Of a stretch of DNA of 64,000 bases, positions 1 through 8,200 are shown one piece after another. Each line of letters begins with the position of its first letter. Position 1 is the first letter of the stretch. The stretch is taken from positions 62,001-126,000 of the forward strand of contig JAEUVB010000011.1 of NCBI GenBank assembly GCA_016786845.1, in the 5' to 3' direction. The DNA comes from Chitinophagaceae bacterium. Its GTDB lineage: Bacteria > Bacteroidota > Bacteroidia > Chitinophagales > Chitinophagaceae. Both the position numbers and the translations under genes were made by a program. The notes beneath the pieces are model-generated. The model ran no database searches. It was given only the letters and a program-made list of their open reading frames with translations, and had not been told where the DNA came from.

Positions 1-36
1 CAACACTATCCCGATACCATTCATTCTTCTCATCAA

Positions 37-534
37 TTAAAATTTAATAAATCCTTCAATTTGAAATTTAATAGCCTTCAGGGTATGTTCATGCACAAAT
101 TCATCGTTCACCAATTCATTCGATACAGAAGATAGCGGAAGTTTGTCGTGGTAGACATTCATCTTCATATAATGACACATATTGGTCATGGTATCTAATC
201 CTCTCAAATTTCCGGCTCGTCCGTTGGCCACACCGACCAGCATGACTTTTTTGAAATTCCAGCAACGTTTGATATCACTGATATCCATCATAAGTTTGAA
301 TATGCCCGGGAAGCTCCCGTTGTATTCCGGCATCACGAAGATGAATTTGTCGGTCGGAATAAGGAGGTCAGATTCAATTTGACTAAAGGCCTCATCTTTT
401 TCGAAAGAACGAAAATCTTCCAGAGAATACAAATTGCAGGCTATGCCGGCTTCTTGAAAAAAGGTCTGATATTGTTTGGAAACTTTCAGCGTATTGCTCC
501 CTTTTCGATTGGTGGCTGAAATGATAGTATACAT
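37..534 (-). CDS. NADPH-dependent FMN reductase family protein
   Basis: Flavodoxin-fold NAD(P)H:FMN reductase of the SsuE/ArsH type, expected to be cytoplasmic. The N-terminal SATNRKGSNT segment is the FMN phosphate loop, and MPEYNGSFPG is the family's second flavin-binding loop. About 165 residues, a normal length. The open frame extends upstream to an ATG at 558, but a TACTTTTG -7 element lies at 540-547, inside that extension, so I place the start at the ATG at 534 (MYTIISATNRK), five bases after the element. That start also fits the family better. The physiological substrate cannot be told. It stands alone between the window edge and an unrelated gene. Confidence 0.85.
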   Translation of the reverse strand: MYTIISATNRKGSNTLKVSKQYQTFFQEAGIACNLYSLEDFRSFEKDEAFSQIESDLLIPTDKFIFVMPEYNGSFPGIFKLMMDISDIKRCWNFKKVMLVGVANGRAGNLRGLDTMTNMCHYMKMNVYHDKLPLSSVSNELVNDEFVHEHTLKAIKFQIEGFIKF

Positions 535-539
535 GGGCG

Positions 540-547
540 CAAAAGTA
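540..547 (-). promoter_or_regulatory. -7 promoter element TACTTTTG
   Basis: Matches the Bacteroidota -7 consensus TAnnTTTG on the minus strand. It is followed after CGCCC by the ATG at 534, so the FMN reductase message would be nearly leaderless. It decides the start codon of that gene. Confidence 0.6.
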
Positions 548-683
548 GAACTATTCATACATTTCTGTCATAGTTTTTGCGTTAGCATGATAGGCGGTTG
601 CTATATTATGTTATTGGTAAATTCCGGGGTTTAGGGTACAATTTTCGAATTCTATTCGTAATGATCTGATTTCGAGTTTGTAT

Positions 684-1031
684 TTATTCGGATAAATTTT
701 TAATCATGGTATAAAGAATTCTGGAAATTTCCTCAGCCAAAAGGTGTAATTCCTTGTACTGACTCTCTTGAATCAATTCTTCTAAAAGTAACAAATCTAA
801 TATGGCTACACATTCAAATAAAGAACCCCTTGCTGTGGTAAAATAGTTTCTTCTATCAGGTTTCGTTGATTTCGCGGAGCCTTCTGCAATGTTTAGGACA
901 ATGCTGTATGAAGCTCGACCCAATTGATCATATACGTACTTTTGAGGTTTTAGGAACGCTAGTAATTTTTTGCAACCCAAATGAAATAACTGAGCCTTCT
1001 TATAAAGCTCCAAATTTTGGAAAGGAAACAT
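684..1031 (-). CDS. four-helix bundle protein (23S rRNA intervening-sequence type)
   Basis: Small all-helical protein of the family first seen in 23S rRNA intervening sequences and now known mostly as stand-alone genes of unknown function. The diagnostic N-terminus FQNLELYKKAQLF and the mid-protein block LNIAEGSAKSTKPDRRNYF are present, followed by a hydrophobic helix pair (CVAILDLLLLEEL). An upstream ATG at 1064 is also in frame, but the ATG at 1031 (MFPFQNLELYKK) is where family members usually begin. No rRNA gene is near. A truncated sister copy lies immediately upstream in the same direction. Confidence 0.8.
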   Translation of the reverse strand: MFPFQNLELYKKAQLFHLGCKKLLAFLKPQKYVYDQLGRASYSIVLNIAEGSAKSTKPDRRNYFTTARGSLFECVAILDLLLLEELIQESQYKELHLLAEEISRILYTMIKNLSE

Positions 1032-1100
1032 TTCAAAACGATTTAGAAAGTGAAAGATAAACAAAAAGAGAAAGAATTTCGTACTTGAAATGTAGATATC
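946..1100. repeat. direct repeat copy A (5' part of four-helix bundle gene)
   Basis: Matches 1175-1330 at an offset of 229 bases. From 952 to about 1068 I see only one or two mismatches to copy B. Beyond both ends of this core the similarity drops sharply but is still detectable. Confidence 0.85.
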
Positions 1101-1293
1101 TCTCGCAAGTTTTAGCGATGTTAAGTTCTATTTTGTATGATACACGACGCAATTGATTAAAGACGTACTTATTGGGGTTTAGGAACGCTAGTAATTTTTT
1201 GCAACCCAAATGAAATAACTGAGCCTTCTTATAAAGCTCCAAATTTTGGAAAGGAAACACTTCAAAACGATTTAGAAAGTGAAAGTTAAACAA
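1033..1293 (-). pseudogene. truncated tandem copy of the four-helix bundle gene
   Basis: The first ~60 codons repeat the downstream gene: FQNLELYKKAQLF is identical, followed by YVFNQLRRVSYKIELNIA against YVYDQLGRASYSIVLNIA. Similarity stops right after LNIA. From there the frame runs into the 5' flank of the intact copy, in another reading frame, and stops at 1033. The C-terminal two helices are therefore missing. The Met used by the intact gene is a GTG codon here (EVFPF), so translation would have to begin at the ATG at 1293 or at that GTG. I read it as a gene remnant; a short expressed peptide cannot be excluded. Confidence 0.75.
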
Positions 1294-1330
1294 AAAGAGA
1301 AAGAATCACGTCCTTGAAACGTAGATCTTT
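1175..1330. repeat. direct repeat copy B (5' part of truncated copy)
   Basis: Partner of the repeat at 946-1100. It covers the start region of the truncated four-helix-bundle copy and its upstream flank. Confidence 0.85.
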
Positions 1331-1343
1331 CACTTTGACTTTC

Positions 1344-2729
1344 TCATTCACTTTCTGCCTTTGCGGGTTTCCAGCGGTTTGAATAGAGATAAAGACCACT
1401 CATAATAAACAATGAAAGCCAATACACAAACTCCGAGGCCCACGCATAGGGGAGGGAAAGATGAAATATTTCTACCACCGAATAGGTATAACAGATATAG
1501 AGAATAATGGCCACAAACTCAAAAACCAAATTGACCACCGTTTTTCCCGTACCCACCACAGCGGAAAAGCAAATCGTGGAAATGGACAGCATCCAGGTTG
1601 CGAAAATTACAATGCGGAGAGAAATCCTTCCGGTTTCGATTAACACAAGATCGGAAGTCATCAAACTCAAAAAAGAGACCGGGGAAATGAGCATCCATAA
1701 ACCGGCTAAAACCGTAAAACTGAAACTAACTGTAAGGATTTTTCGAATCACCGGTTTCACTTCATCGATCGCGCCTTGTCCGATGAGGTTGCTCACCATG
1801 GAGTTGCAAGTGGAGGCTAAGGCCCAGGTAGCGACACCCACTATGCCGAACACACTTCTAAGGATTTGAGAAACCGCAGATTCTGCTTTGCCGATATGTT
1901 CGACATACAGAAAGAAAAACTCCCAAGCGCCGATACTGAATAAATATTGAAAAATAAGAGGCAGAGATTTTAAAAAGATATGTTTCATCAGTCCCCAATC
2001 CGGTGGAGCGAAAAAGCGAATGGCAAAGGATTGGAAGGCACCGGATTTCAGGATTTGCCAAAGAACCACGGCCAGGTAGGCCATCTCCGACACCACAGAA
2101 GCTAAGGCTGTTCCGTTTAACCCCATTTCAGGGAAAAAGCCGATGCCGAATATCAGGAAATAATCGAGGACAATATTGACCAAGGTCTGAACGGTGGAAC
2201 CCAAGATGATTTTTCGTGAATGTGAAGTGGCCAGAAACAAAGAATTTGCTAATTGGCAAAGCATGATAAATGGGAGGCCCCAAAAACGCATTTTGACAAA
2301 TGACGTTGCCGCATCCCGAATATGAGGTGCATGGATCAGGTGATTGAATAACCAAGGTGCCAGGAAAAATGAAATGCTCATTAAAACGGCTGCAAGCATG
2401 AAGCAAAGTTTTACTCCGGAAGAAAAAATCTGTCCGACACCTTCCGGGTTTCCTTCACCGGCTTTACGGCTCATCAACATCAACATCCCGGACACCAGTC
2501 CGTAGCCTACCATCACCAGGGTGAGATAATAAATACCGGCAATGCCTGAAGCCGCTAAAAAATCTTGGGTTGAAAAGTGCACTTCCTTCGGAATATAATT
2601 TCCGAGAAAGAGGGTATTCGTGAGAATACTGAGTTGAGGGATTAAGATAGAAATTCCGACCGGCAAAGCCAGTTTAATGATATTGCGATAAGTATTTTGA
2701 ACTTTGATATCCTGAATCTGTGTTTCCAT
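1344..2729 (-). CDS. MATE family efflux transporter
   Basis: Multidrug and toxin extrusion family inner-membrane antiporter, about 461 residues with some twelve hydrophobic segments arranged in two similar halves. The first helix region ALPVGISILIPQLSILTNT and the GYGLVSGMLMLMSRKAGEG loop are typical of the NorM/DinF class. The substrate and the coupling ion (sodium or proton) cannot be read from the sequence. An in-frame ATG at 2753 would add nine residues rich in Arg and Tyr. I prefer the ATG at 2729 (METQIQDIK). The gene diverges from DUF3822-rsmD and is probably monocistronic. Confidence 0.9.
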   Translation of the reverse strand: METQIQDIKVQNTYRNIIKLALPVGISILIPQLSILTNTLFLGNYIPKEVHFSTQDFLAASGIAGIYYLTLVMVGYGLVSGMLMLMSRKAGEGNPEGVGQIFSSGVKLCFMLAAVLMSISFFLAPWLFNHLIHAPHIRDAATSFVKMRFWGLPFIMLCQLANSLFLATSHSRKIILGSTVQTLVNIVLDYFLIFGIGFFPEMGLNGTALASVVSEMAYLAVVLWQILKSGAFQSFAIRFFAPPDWGLMKHIFLKSLPLIFQYLFSIGAWEFFFLYVEHIGKAESAVSQILRSVFGIVGVATWALASTCNSMVSNLIGQGAIDEVKPVIRKILTVSFSFTVLAGLWMLISPVSFLSLMTSDLVLIETGRISLRIVIFATWMLSISTICFSAVVGTGKTVVNLVFEFVAIILYICYTYSVVEIFHLSLPYAWASEFVYWLSLFIMSGLYLYSNRWKPAKAESE

Positions 2730-2874
2730 CCGCCGGGCGTAAAAGTATGACATCAGAAGCAGAGTGGAAGAGTAACAAGCATCAAATATTCGTAACCTAA
2801 TGAATGAGACCTAATCATGATTCAGACCGGTGATGCAATTCCACTAAAAATTAGCTAATATTGTGCTTTCGAAA

Positions 2875-3726
2875 ATGACGCCACATTTAAACATAGAAGA
2901 TGCAACGGCCTTGCTGGAATTGAACGAGGGTAAAAACTGGGAATGTGCCATAGAAATTGGGGCTAAGAGCCTTACTTATATACTCTACAGTCTTGAACGA
3001 AAGAAAGTATATGCCCTGCGTACCTTTCGTTTCGATCCATTGAAATTGTCGCGCAGTGAATTAGATGACATGTTGGGCGACAGTTTGATTCGAAAGGCTA
3101 AAAAGATTCATGTTTCCTTGGAGACCAATCGCTTCGTGTTGGTTCCATCTTCCTTGTTCGATGCAAAGAATCAAAAAGATTATTTTACTTTTCTCTATCC
3201 ACTTTATCCTGAAGATGTTTTGCAACATCAACTTATCGGTGAAGATAAAGTCAGTGTATTTGCGAATCGAAGGACGACGGTCGATTTTATTCACGGGAAA
3301 TTTAAGAAGGCCGTCATTCGACATGGTGATTCATGTTTGCTGAGCTTTTATGAAAACACAGGAAATGCCGATCATCCCCGCGTCTATATTTCCCTGGGAA
3401 CAAGCTCTGCTACCATCACTTTATTTACGGGCAGCCAATTGGTCTATCATCAAGCGATTGCATTAGAAGGCCTGAGTGATGTCCTGTATCCTGTTGCCAA
3501 TTGTATTCATCAATTCTCTCTGGATTCCACCAAGGTTCAATTTTATATTGGTGGAGAGTTCGATGGCAGTCATACCCGTACCGAAGAACTCATGCATATC
3601 CTGTCGGGGCATTATCAACGAGTAGAATACATGAAACGTCCAATGCATTTAAATTATCCGGCAGGTATCGATGATGTGCCTGTATATGCTTATGTTAAAC
3701 TTTTTGCCACAGCCTTATGCGAATAA
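2875..3726 (+). CDS. DUF3822 family protein
   Basis: About 283 residues, recognised as DUF3822 from its overall sequence and its position directly before rsmD, a pairing known in Bacteroidota. It has an actin/hexokinase-like look: ECAIEIGAKSLTYILYSLERK near the start, then YISLGTSSATITLFTGSQLVYHQ and FYIGGEFDG. Its function is unknown to me. A GTG at 2863 is in frame, but it forms the last base of a -7-like TAATATTG (2856-2863), so the ATG at 2875 is the likelier start. It overlaps rsmD by ten bases, so the two are translationally coupled. Confidence 0.75.
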   Translation: MTPHLNIEDATALLELNEGKNWECAIEIGAKSLTYILYSLERKKVYALRTFRFDPLKLSRSELDDMLGDSLIRKAKKIHVSLETNRFVLVPSSLFDAKNQKDYFTFLYPLYPEDVLQHQLIGEDKVSVFANRRTTVDFIHGKFKKAVIRHGDSCLLSFYENTGNADHPRVYISLGTSSATITLFTGSQLVYHQAIALEGLSDVLYPVANCIHQFSLDSTKVQFYIGGEFDGSHTRTEELMHILSGHYQRVEYMKRPMHLNYPAGIDDVPVYAYVKLFATALCE

Positions 3727-4259
3727 TCAGCGGTAGACATGGTGGAAGAAAATTTCACCCGCCAAGTAATATTCCGGCTCGTCCGACTACGGATATTGCC
3801 AAGGAAGGACTATTCAATATCCTTCAAAACAATTTGGATTTCGAAGACTTGAAATGTTTGGATATATTCGGCGGTACGGGTAGCATCAGTTATGAATTAG
3901 CCTCACGGGGTTGCACGGATCTAACCTTAATCGAGCTCGACAGCCGGACGATGCAGTTCATTAAGAATACCATCACCGAACTAGGTTTTGAAGGTTTTAA
4001 GACATTCAAGATGGATGTCTTTAAGTTTATGAATCAGTGTACAGAAAGTTATGACTTCATTTTTGCAGGACCTCCTTATGCGTTGAAGAATATAGACGAT
4101 ATCCCAAAAATCATTTTTGAAAAGGAGCTTTTAAAGCCGGGAGGGTGGTTTATTTTGGAACATACGCCACGAAATAATTATGAAACCTATCCGTATTTCA
4201 ACCGTGCAAAAAATTACGGGACTACGATATTTTCAATATTTATCAGGCCTGCAGAATAA
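3717..4259 (+). CDS. rsmD: 16S rRNA (guanine(966)-N(2))-methyltransferase RsmD
   Basis: SAM-dependent N2-methylation of G966 in 16S rRNA during 30S assembly. Length is 180 residues, normal for RsmD. Visible are the N-terminal MRIISGRHGGR, RPTTDIAKEGLFNIL, the SAM-binding DIFGGTGS at residues 49-56 and the acidic end of strand 2 (LIELD, 71-75). Motif IV, normally DPPY or NPPY, reads GPPY at residues 118-121 (gga cct cct tat), so the residue that usually contacts the target amino group is a glycine. The rest of the fold is intact, so I still call it RsmD. The ATG overlaps the end of DUF3822. Confidence 0.9.
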   Translation: MRIISGRHGGRKFHPPSNIPARPTTDIAKEGLFNILQNNLDFEDLKCLDIFGGTGSISYELASRGCTDLTLIELDSRTMQFIKNTITELGFEGFKTFKMDVFKFMNQCTESYDFIFAGPPYALKNIDDIPKIIFEKELLKPGGWFILEHTPRNNYETYPYFNRAKNYGTTIFSIFIRPAE

Positions 4260-4294
4260 ATAATATTTGCTTATCGTTTTTCCATTAGTGGAAG

Positions 4295-4375
4295 TTCGAG
4301 GATATTTCGCCCCTGCAAGGGGTACAGGGTCCCCGGTACGAAATAATGAATTGAACGAATGATCACTCGGGGGCA
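4295..4375 (+). repeat. dispersed two-hairpin intergenic repeat, copy 1
   Basis: Contains CCCC-TGCAA-GGGG, then CAGGGTCCCCG, ACGAAAT, GAACGAATGATCACT and CGGGGGCA. The first four-base stem forms a small hairpin, and CCCCG can pair with the terminal CGGGG across about 30 bases. The same order of blocks occurs at 45512-45596 and, on the minus strand, at 30461-30530. Confidence 0.7.
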
Positions 4376-4434
4376 AAAGCTAAAGCCGTTCATAACGATT
4401 AAAGAATATTTGGTGACGCACCACCTAGAGTCAA

Positions 4435-4959
4435 CTAATCCTTTTTCGCATTGATTCTGAATGCTGCATGCACATTGATTTCATAATCCGAGGTAATGAG
4501 TTCATCCAGAGTTACCACTGTTTTAAGTGTGACCGATTCACTCTTGTAATAGTCCAGGAGATTTTCGGCGGAGATTTGCAGACTAATTCCATCATTAATA
4601 TTAGACGGGATATCATCGGCCCATGCAATTTTTAATTCAGGTAATGTAGGTGTAGAAATATAGATAGAAACAGATCGAAGAAAACTTAAATTACTGTTTG
4701 CAGGATTTAAAATCATCAGGGTCAGTTGTGACATTTTGATTTGGCTGACTAAATCCAAGCGTGTTTTATGCTGTGAAAATGTATTTTCTGTGGTAATGGA
4801 AATTTCCGGGGTAGGTATATCGATTGGAAGATATAAGGGGGTAGTTGCAGGGATCACAACAGTTCGATCATAAGACATATCGAATAGAATGGCTTTACCC
4901 AGTTTATCGCATCCACTTAACAGAGGCAAAAGAAATAAAAGCAATAGATATTTCACCAT
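4435..4959 (-). CDS. hypothetical lipoprotein
   Basis: Signal sequence with a lipobox (LLPLLSGC, Cys at residue 17), so it is probably exported and lipid-anchored. The mature part of about 157 residues looks beta-rich, with alternating hydrophobic and Thr/Ser positions (TPEISITTENTFSQHKTRL, VTLKTVVTLDELITSDYE). I do not recognise a family. It stands alone, with the two-hairpin repeat downstream and a 315-base gap upstream. Confidence 0.65.
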   Translation of the reverse strand: MVKYLLLLFLLPLLSGCDKLGKAILFDMSYDRTVVIPATTPLYLPIDIPTPEISITTENTFSQHKTRLDLVSQIKMSQLTLMILNPANSNLSFLRSVSIYISTPTLPELKIAWADDIPSNINDGISLQISAENLLDYYKSESVTLKTVVTLDELITSDYEINVHAAFRINAKKD

Positions 4960-5274
4960 ATCTGTGAGGTATTAATGAACTTCATACATAGAAACACTAA
5001 AATTGAACCTTTATGTTCAGCTTGTAAAATAGCGAAACTGCGATGAAGAATAAAAATATAACAGCAAAAAGTGGACCAAAAATGAATTTTGATGATCAGG
5101 ATCAAATTTTTAAATGATCATTCCATCAGTCATCATACAGTTTAAGGTATATCGATCAGGTGAGTCCGGGCAAATGTTAATGTACTTGCATTTGGCAAAC
5201 ACAACGAGTAAATTTAGATTCAAATTCAAGTTAAGCTCTTCATTTTATTCTCCAAACCTTAAAAACAACCGGCC
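4960..5274. other. intergenic gap between divergent genes
   Basis: AT-rich 315-base spacer between the minus-strand lipoprotein and the plus-strand fibre gene. It must hold both promoters, but I see no clean -33/-7 pair. TACTTGCATTTGG near 5182 is only a loose match. No ORF, hairpin or RNA gene stands out. Confidence 0.4.
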
Positions 5275-8200
5275 ATGAAAAAACTATTTACGTTCATTTT
5301 TGCTTTGTTTACGACGCTGTCACAGGCACAGGTAACGATTACCCAGCCTACGACCGGCGCACCGCCACCGCCTTTTTCAAGTACGGCAACGCTGGCCGAC
5401 GCGGCATGGTATAGAGGGGGGAATAATCCTGTGCCAAACACCAATAATATTTTTGGTACCATGTGGCCGAGTGAAGTTTATCATTATACCGGAGGTACAT
5501 TAAAGTTTATAACTACCGTCAATGCTGCACTGAACAATACCAATTTCAATTCAACCTTTGTGGCGAGTGGAGATGGTATATCGGTTGCTCCGGGCGCAGG
5601 GTCTGCACCTTTTGCAACGATAGATTTGTTTACAGGGCCAAGCAATACCACATTCTTCCGATTGGGTCAGGCATCATTGTTACAAACCGTGAATACGCGG
5701 GTTGAGCATATTGCCAACTTCAACGGCTTTTGGTATAATGCCACCGGAACAGGCGGAGGCAACGTATACACACCACAATATGTATGGAATATTCAGCAAA
5801 CAGAGAAGGGGAGATTAGGCGCTAACGGTTGGTGGCGTTTTGGAAATAATTTTGCTGTACCGGTTGCAGCCAATAACATTGTCGAAATATCTACTCAAGG
5901 TGCACCAACGGCTCCTTATGGTGTATTGGGTAGCGGACTTCGTTTCAGAAATTTGACATCTGCTTCCAATATTATTCCGAATGGATCTAATGGTGTCAAT
6001 TCAACGAAGGTGCTTACCGTAGATATCAATGGCGATGTGGTACTCACGAATCCGAATGCGACCGTATTGGCAAACAATGGATTGCAAGTCACAGGAGGTG
6101 TTGTTCAGTTAGGAGGAGCATGCGGTAATGTGGCACAGGAGAACAATGCTCAACTTCAATCGAGTCGAAAAGTGAAATTGAATAAACGGAATCTGTATTT
6201 TACAGAGGCCGTCACTCAGAACGGACGCATCGGGATAGGAGATTTTCCGGGATGTGTCAACCCCGGGAATTTGGTTGAGATCACAAAAAATAATACGACG
6301 CCCAGCACGATAGGTCTTAGTGGATTACAGTTAGGCGATTTGCGTACAGGAGCCTTTGTGAACCCTGCCAATGGTATGGCGCTGAGTGTCAATCCCAATG
6401 GTGATGTGATCCTGGTGAATGCGTCATCATCTAGTGGAGGTGTCAGCTTATGCAATACCGCGCCGATTAATAATGTGACAAAAGTAACTGCAGTTGGAAC
6501 AGCCATTTGTCAAACCAATATTACAGACCTCTTTCCGTTGGGTAATGTGGGCATCAACAATACAGCACCTAATGACGCCTTAGATGTCAATATTGGCGGA
6601 GGAACTGCAGGGAATCTGGATTTGAATAATCCGACAAGCCGATATGAAATCAATGATAGCAGCATATTATGGCATAAAGGAAATTCTACCAATCTCTATG
6701 TCGGAATATTAGCCGGCGATGCCACAGGTCCCGGATTCGGAAATGGAGACAGCAATACCGTCGTAGGATATCAGGCAGGAAGTGGTTTGCCTTTTCTGGG
6801 CCAAAAGAATGTACTCTTGGGTAGTCAGGCCGGATTTGGCATGTGGACCTCTTACAACAATACTTATGCAGGACATCAGGCCGGATACAATTCTTTGTAT
6901 GTCAACAACAATACTTACTTAGGCGCATATGCCGGATATAATAATGCACCCGGTGCAGATGAAAATGTGCTGATCGGTTATAATGCCGGTTATAATATGT
7001 CGGGGTTACACAATGTTTGTATTGGGAATAACAGCGGATTCAACAATGCCGGTTTTCAAAATACCTTTGTCGGTTTAAACAGCGGTACCGTGAATGTGGG
7101 CGGAGCTTTTAATGTGAGTCTGGGTGGTGGCTCCGGTCCCGGGTTGCCGAATTTAAATAATTCCATTGCCATAGGAAACGGTTCCTCAGTGATGAACAGT
7201 AATCATATGATATTGGGTGATAATTCAATCAATGTAGGGATAGGCTTAAGTGGGCTTGCCGCTGGACCGCAAAATAAACTTGAAATTAGAACCACAACAG
7301 GTTCTCCATACTTTGGTTCAGTTAATGGAAGTAGTGGTTTACGTTTTCGAAATATGACTTCAGCGAATACACCCATAACCACTACTTTTCCGGGTGTATT
7401 GAGTGTGGATGCCAATGGAGATGTCATTTTGGTCAATCCTCCGGCTTCCAGTTCAAGTGTTACTCTGTGTAATACTGCACCGATCAATAATGTCGTGAAA
7501 GTCACCGCAATTGGAACCGCATTGTGTGAAACCAATATCACTGATATGTTTCCATTAGGTACTGTGGGAATTAACAATACATCTCCCAATGATGCATTGG
7601 ATGTGAATATCGGCGGAGGCTCTGCAGGGAATTTAGATTTGAATAATACCAATAGTGCTTATGAGATCAATGATACGGCCATGCTTTTGCACAAGGGCAA
7701 TTCTACGAACTTGTTTGTAGGAAGTGAGGCCGGCGCATTGATACCCAGTGGTCCGGGATTTGGTGATAATAATACCGTGATCGGTAAACGTGCACACAGT
7801 ACTCAACCCATGATGGGGCAGAACAGCACTTTTGTCGGTTATCAAGCCGGAATGAATGCTTCCATGTTGAATAACTCTACTCATATCGGTGCGGGTGCCG
7901 GGCAAAATAATGCTATTGGTGCGGATGAAAATACTATTGTTGGTTGGAATGCAGGATTCAATAATGCCGGCTTACATAACGTATTTATCGGCAATCTGAG
8001 TGGATTTAATAATGCCGGTTTTCAGAATACATTTGTTGGAATCGGTAGCGGACAATTAAACATTAATGGTGCACACAATGTATCAATTGGAGGAGGCTCG
8101 GGGCCTCTTACCGGCAACTTAAATAATTCTATTGCCATCGGAAATGCAGCCAACACAACGACCAGCAATACCATGATATTGGGCGACAACGCGGTGAATG

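Noticed and set aside
1507..1869. 120-codon plus-strand frame inside the MATE gene
   Set aside because: Antisense to an intact, well-conserved transporter, with a composition that mirrors its hydrophobic codons.
7203..7652. 149-codon minus-strand frame, and similar ones at 6216-6506 and 8022-8258
   Set aside because: All lie antisense to the fibre repeats and look alike only because the coding repeats are alike.
6800..8200. Regular spaced repeats that might suggest a CRISPR array
   Set aside because: The repeats are in frame, degenerate at third positions and encode the fibre motif; there are no constant repeats with unique spacers and no cas genes.
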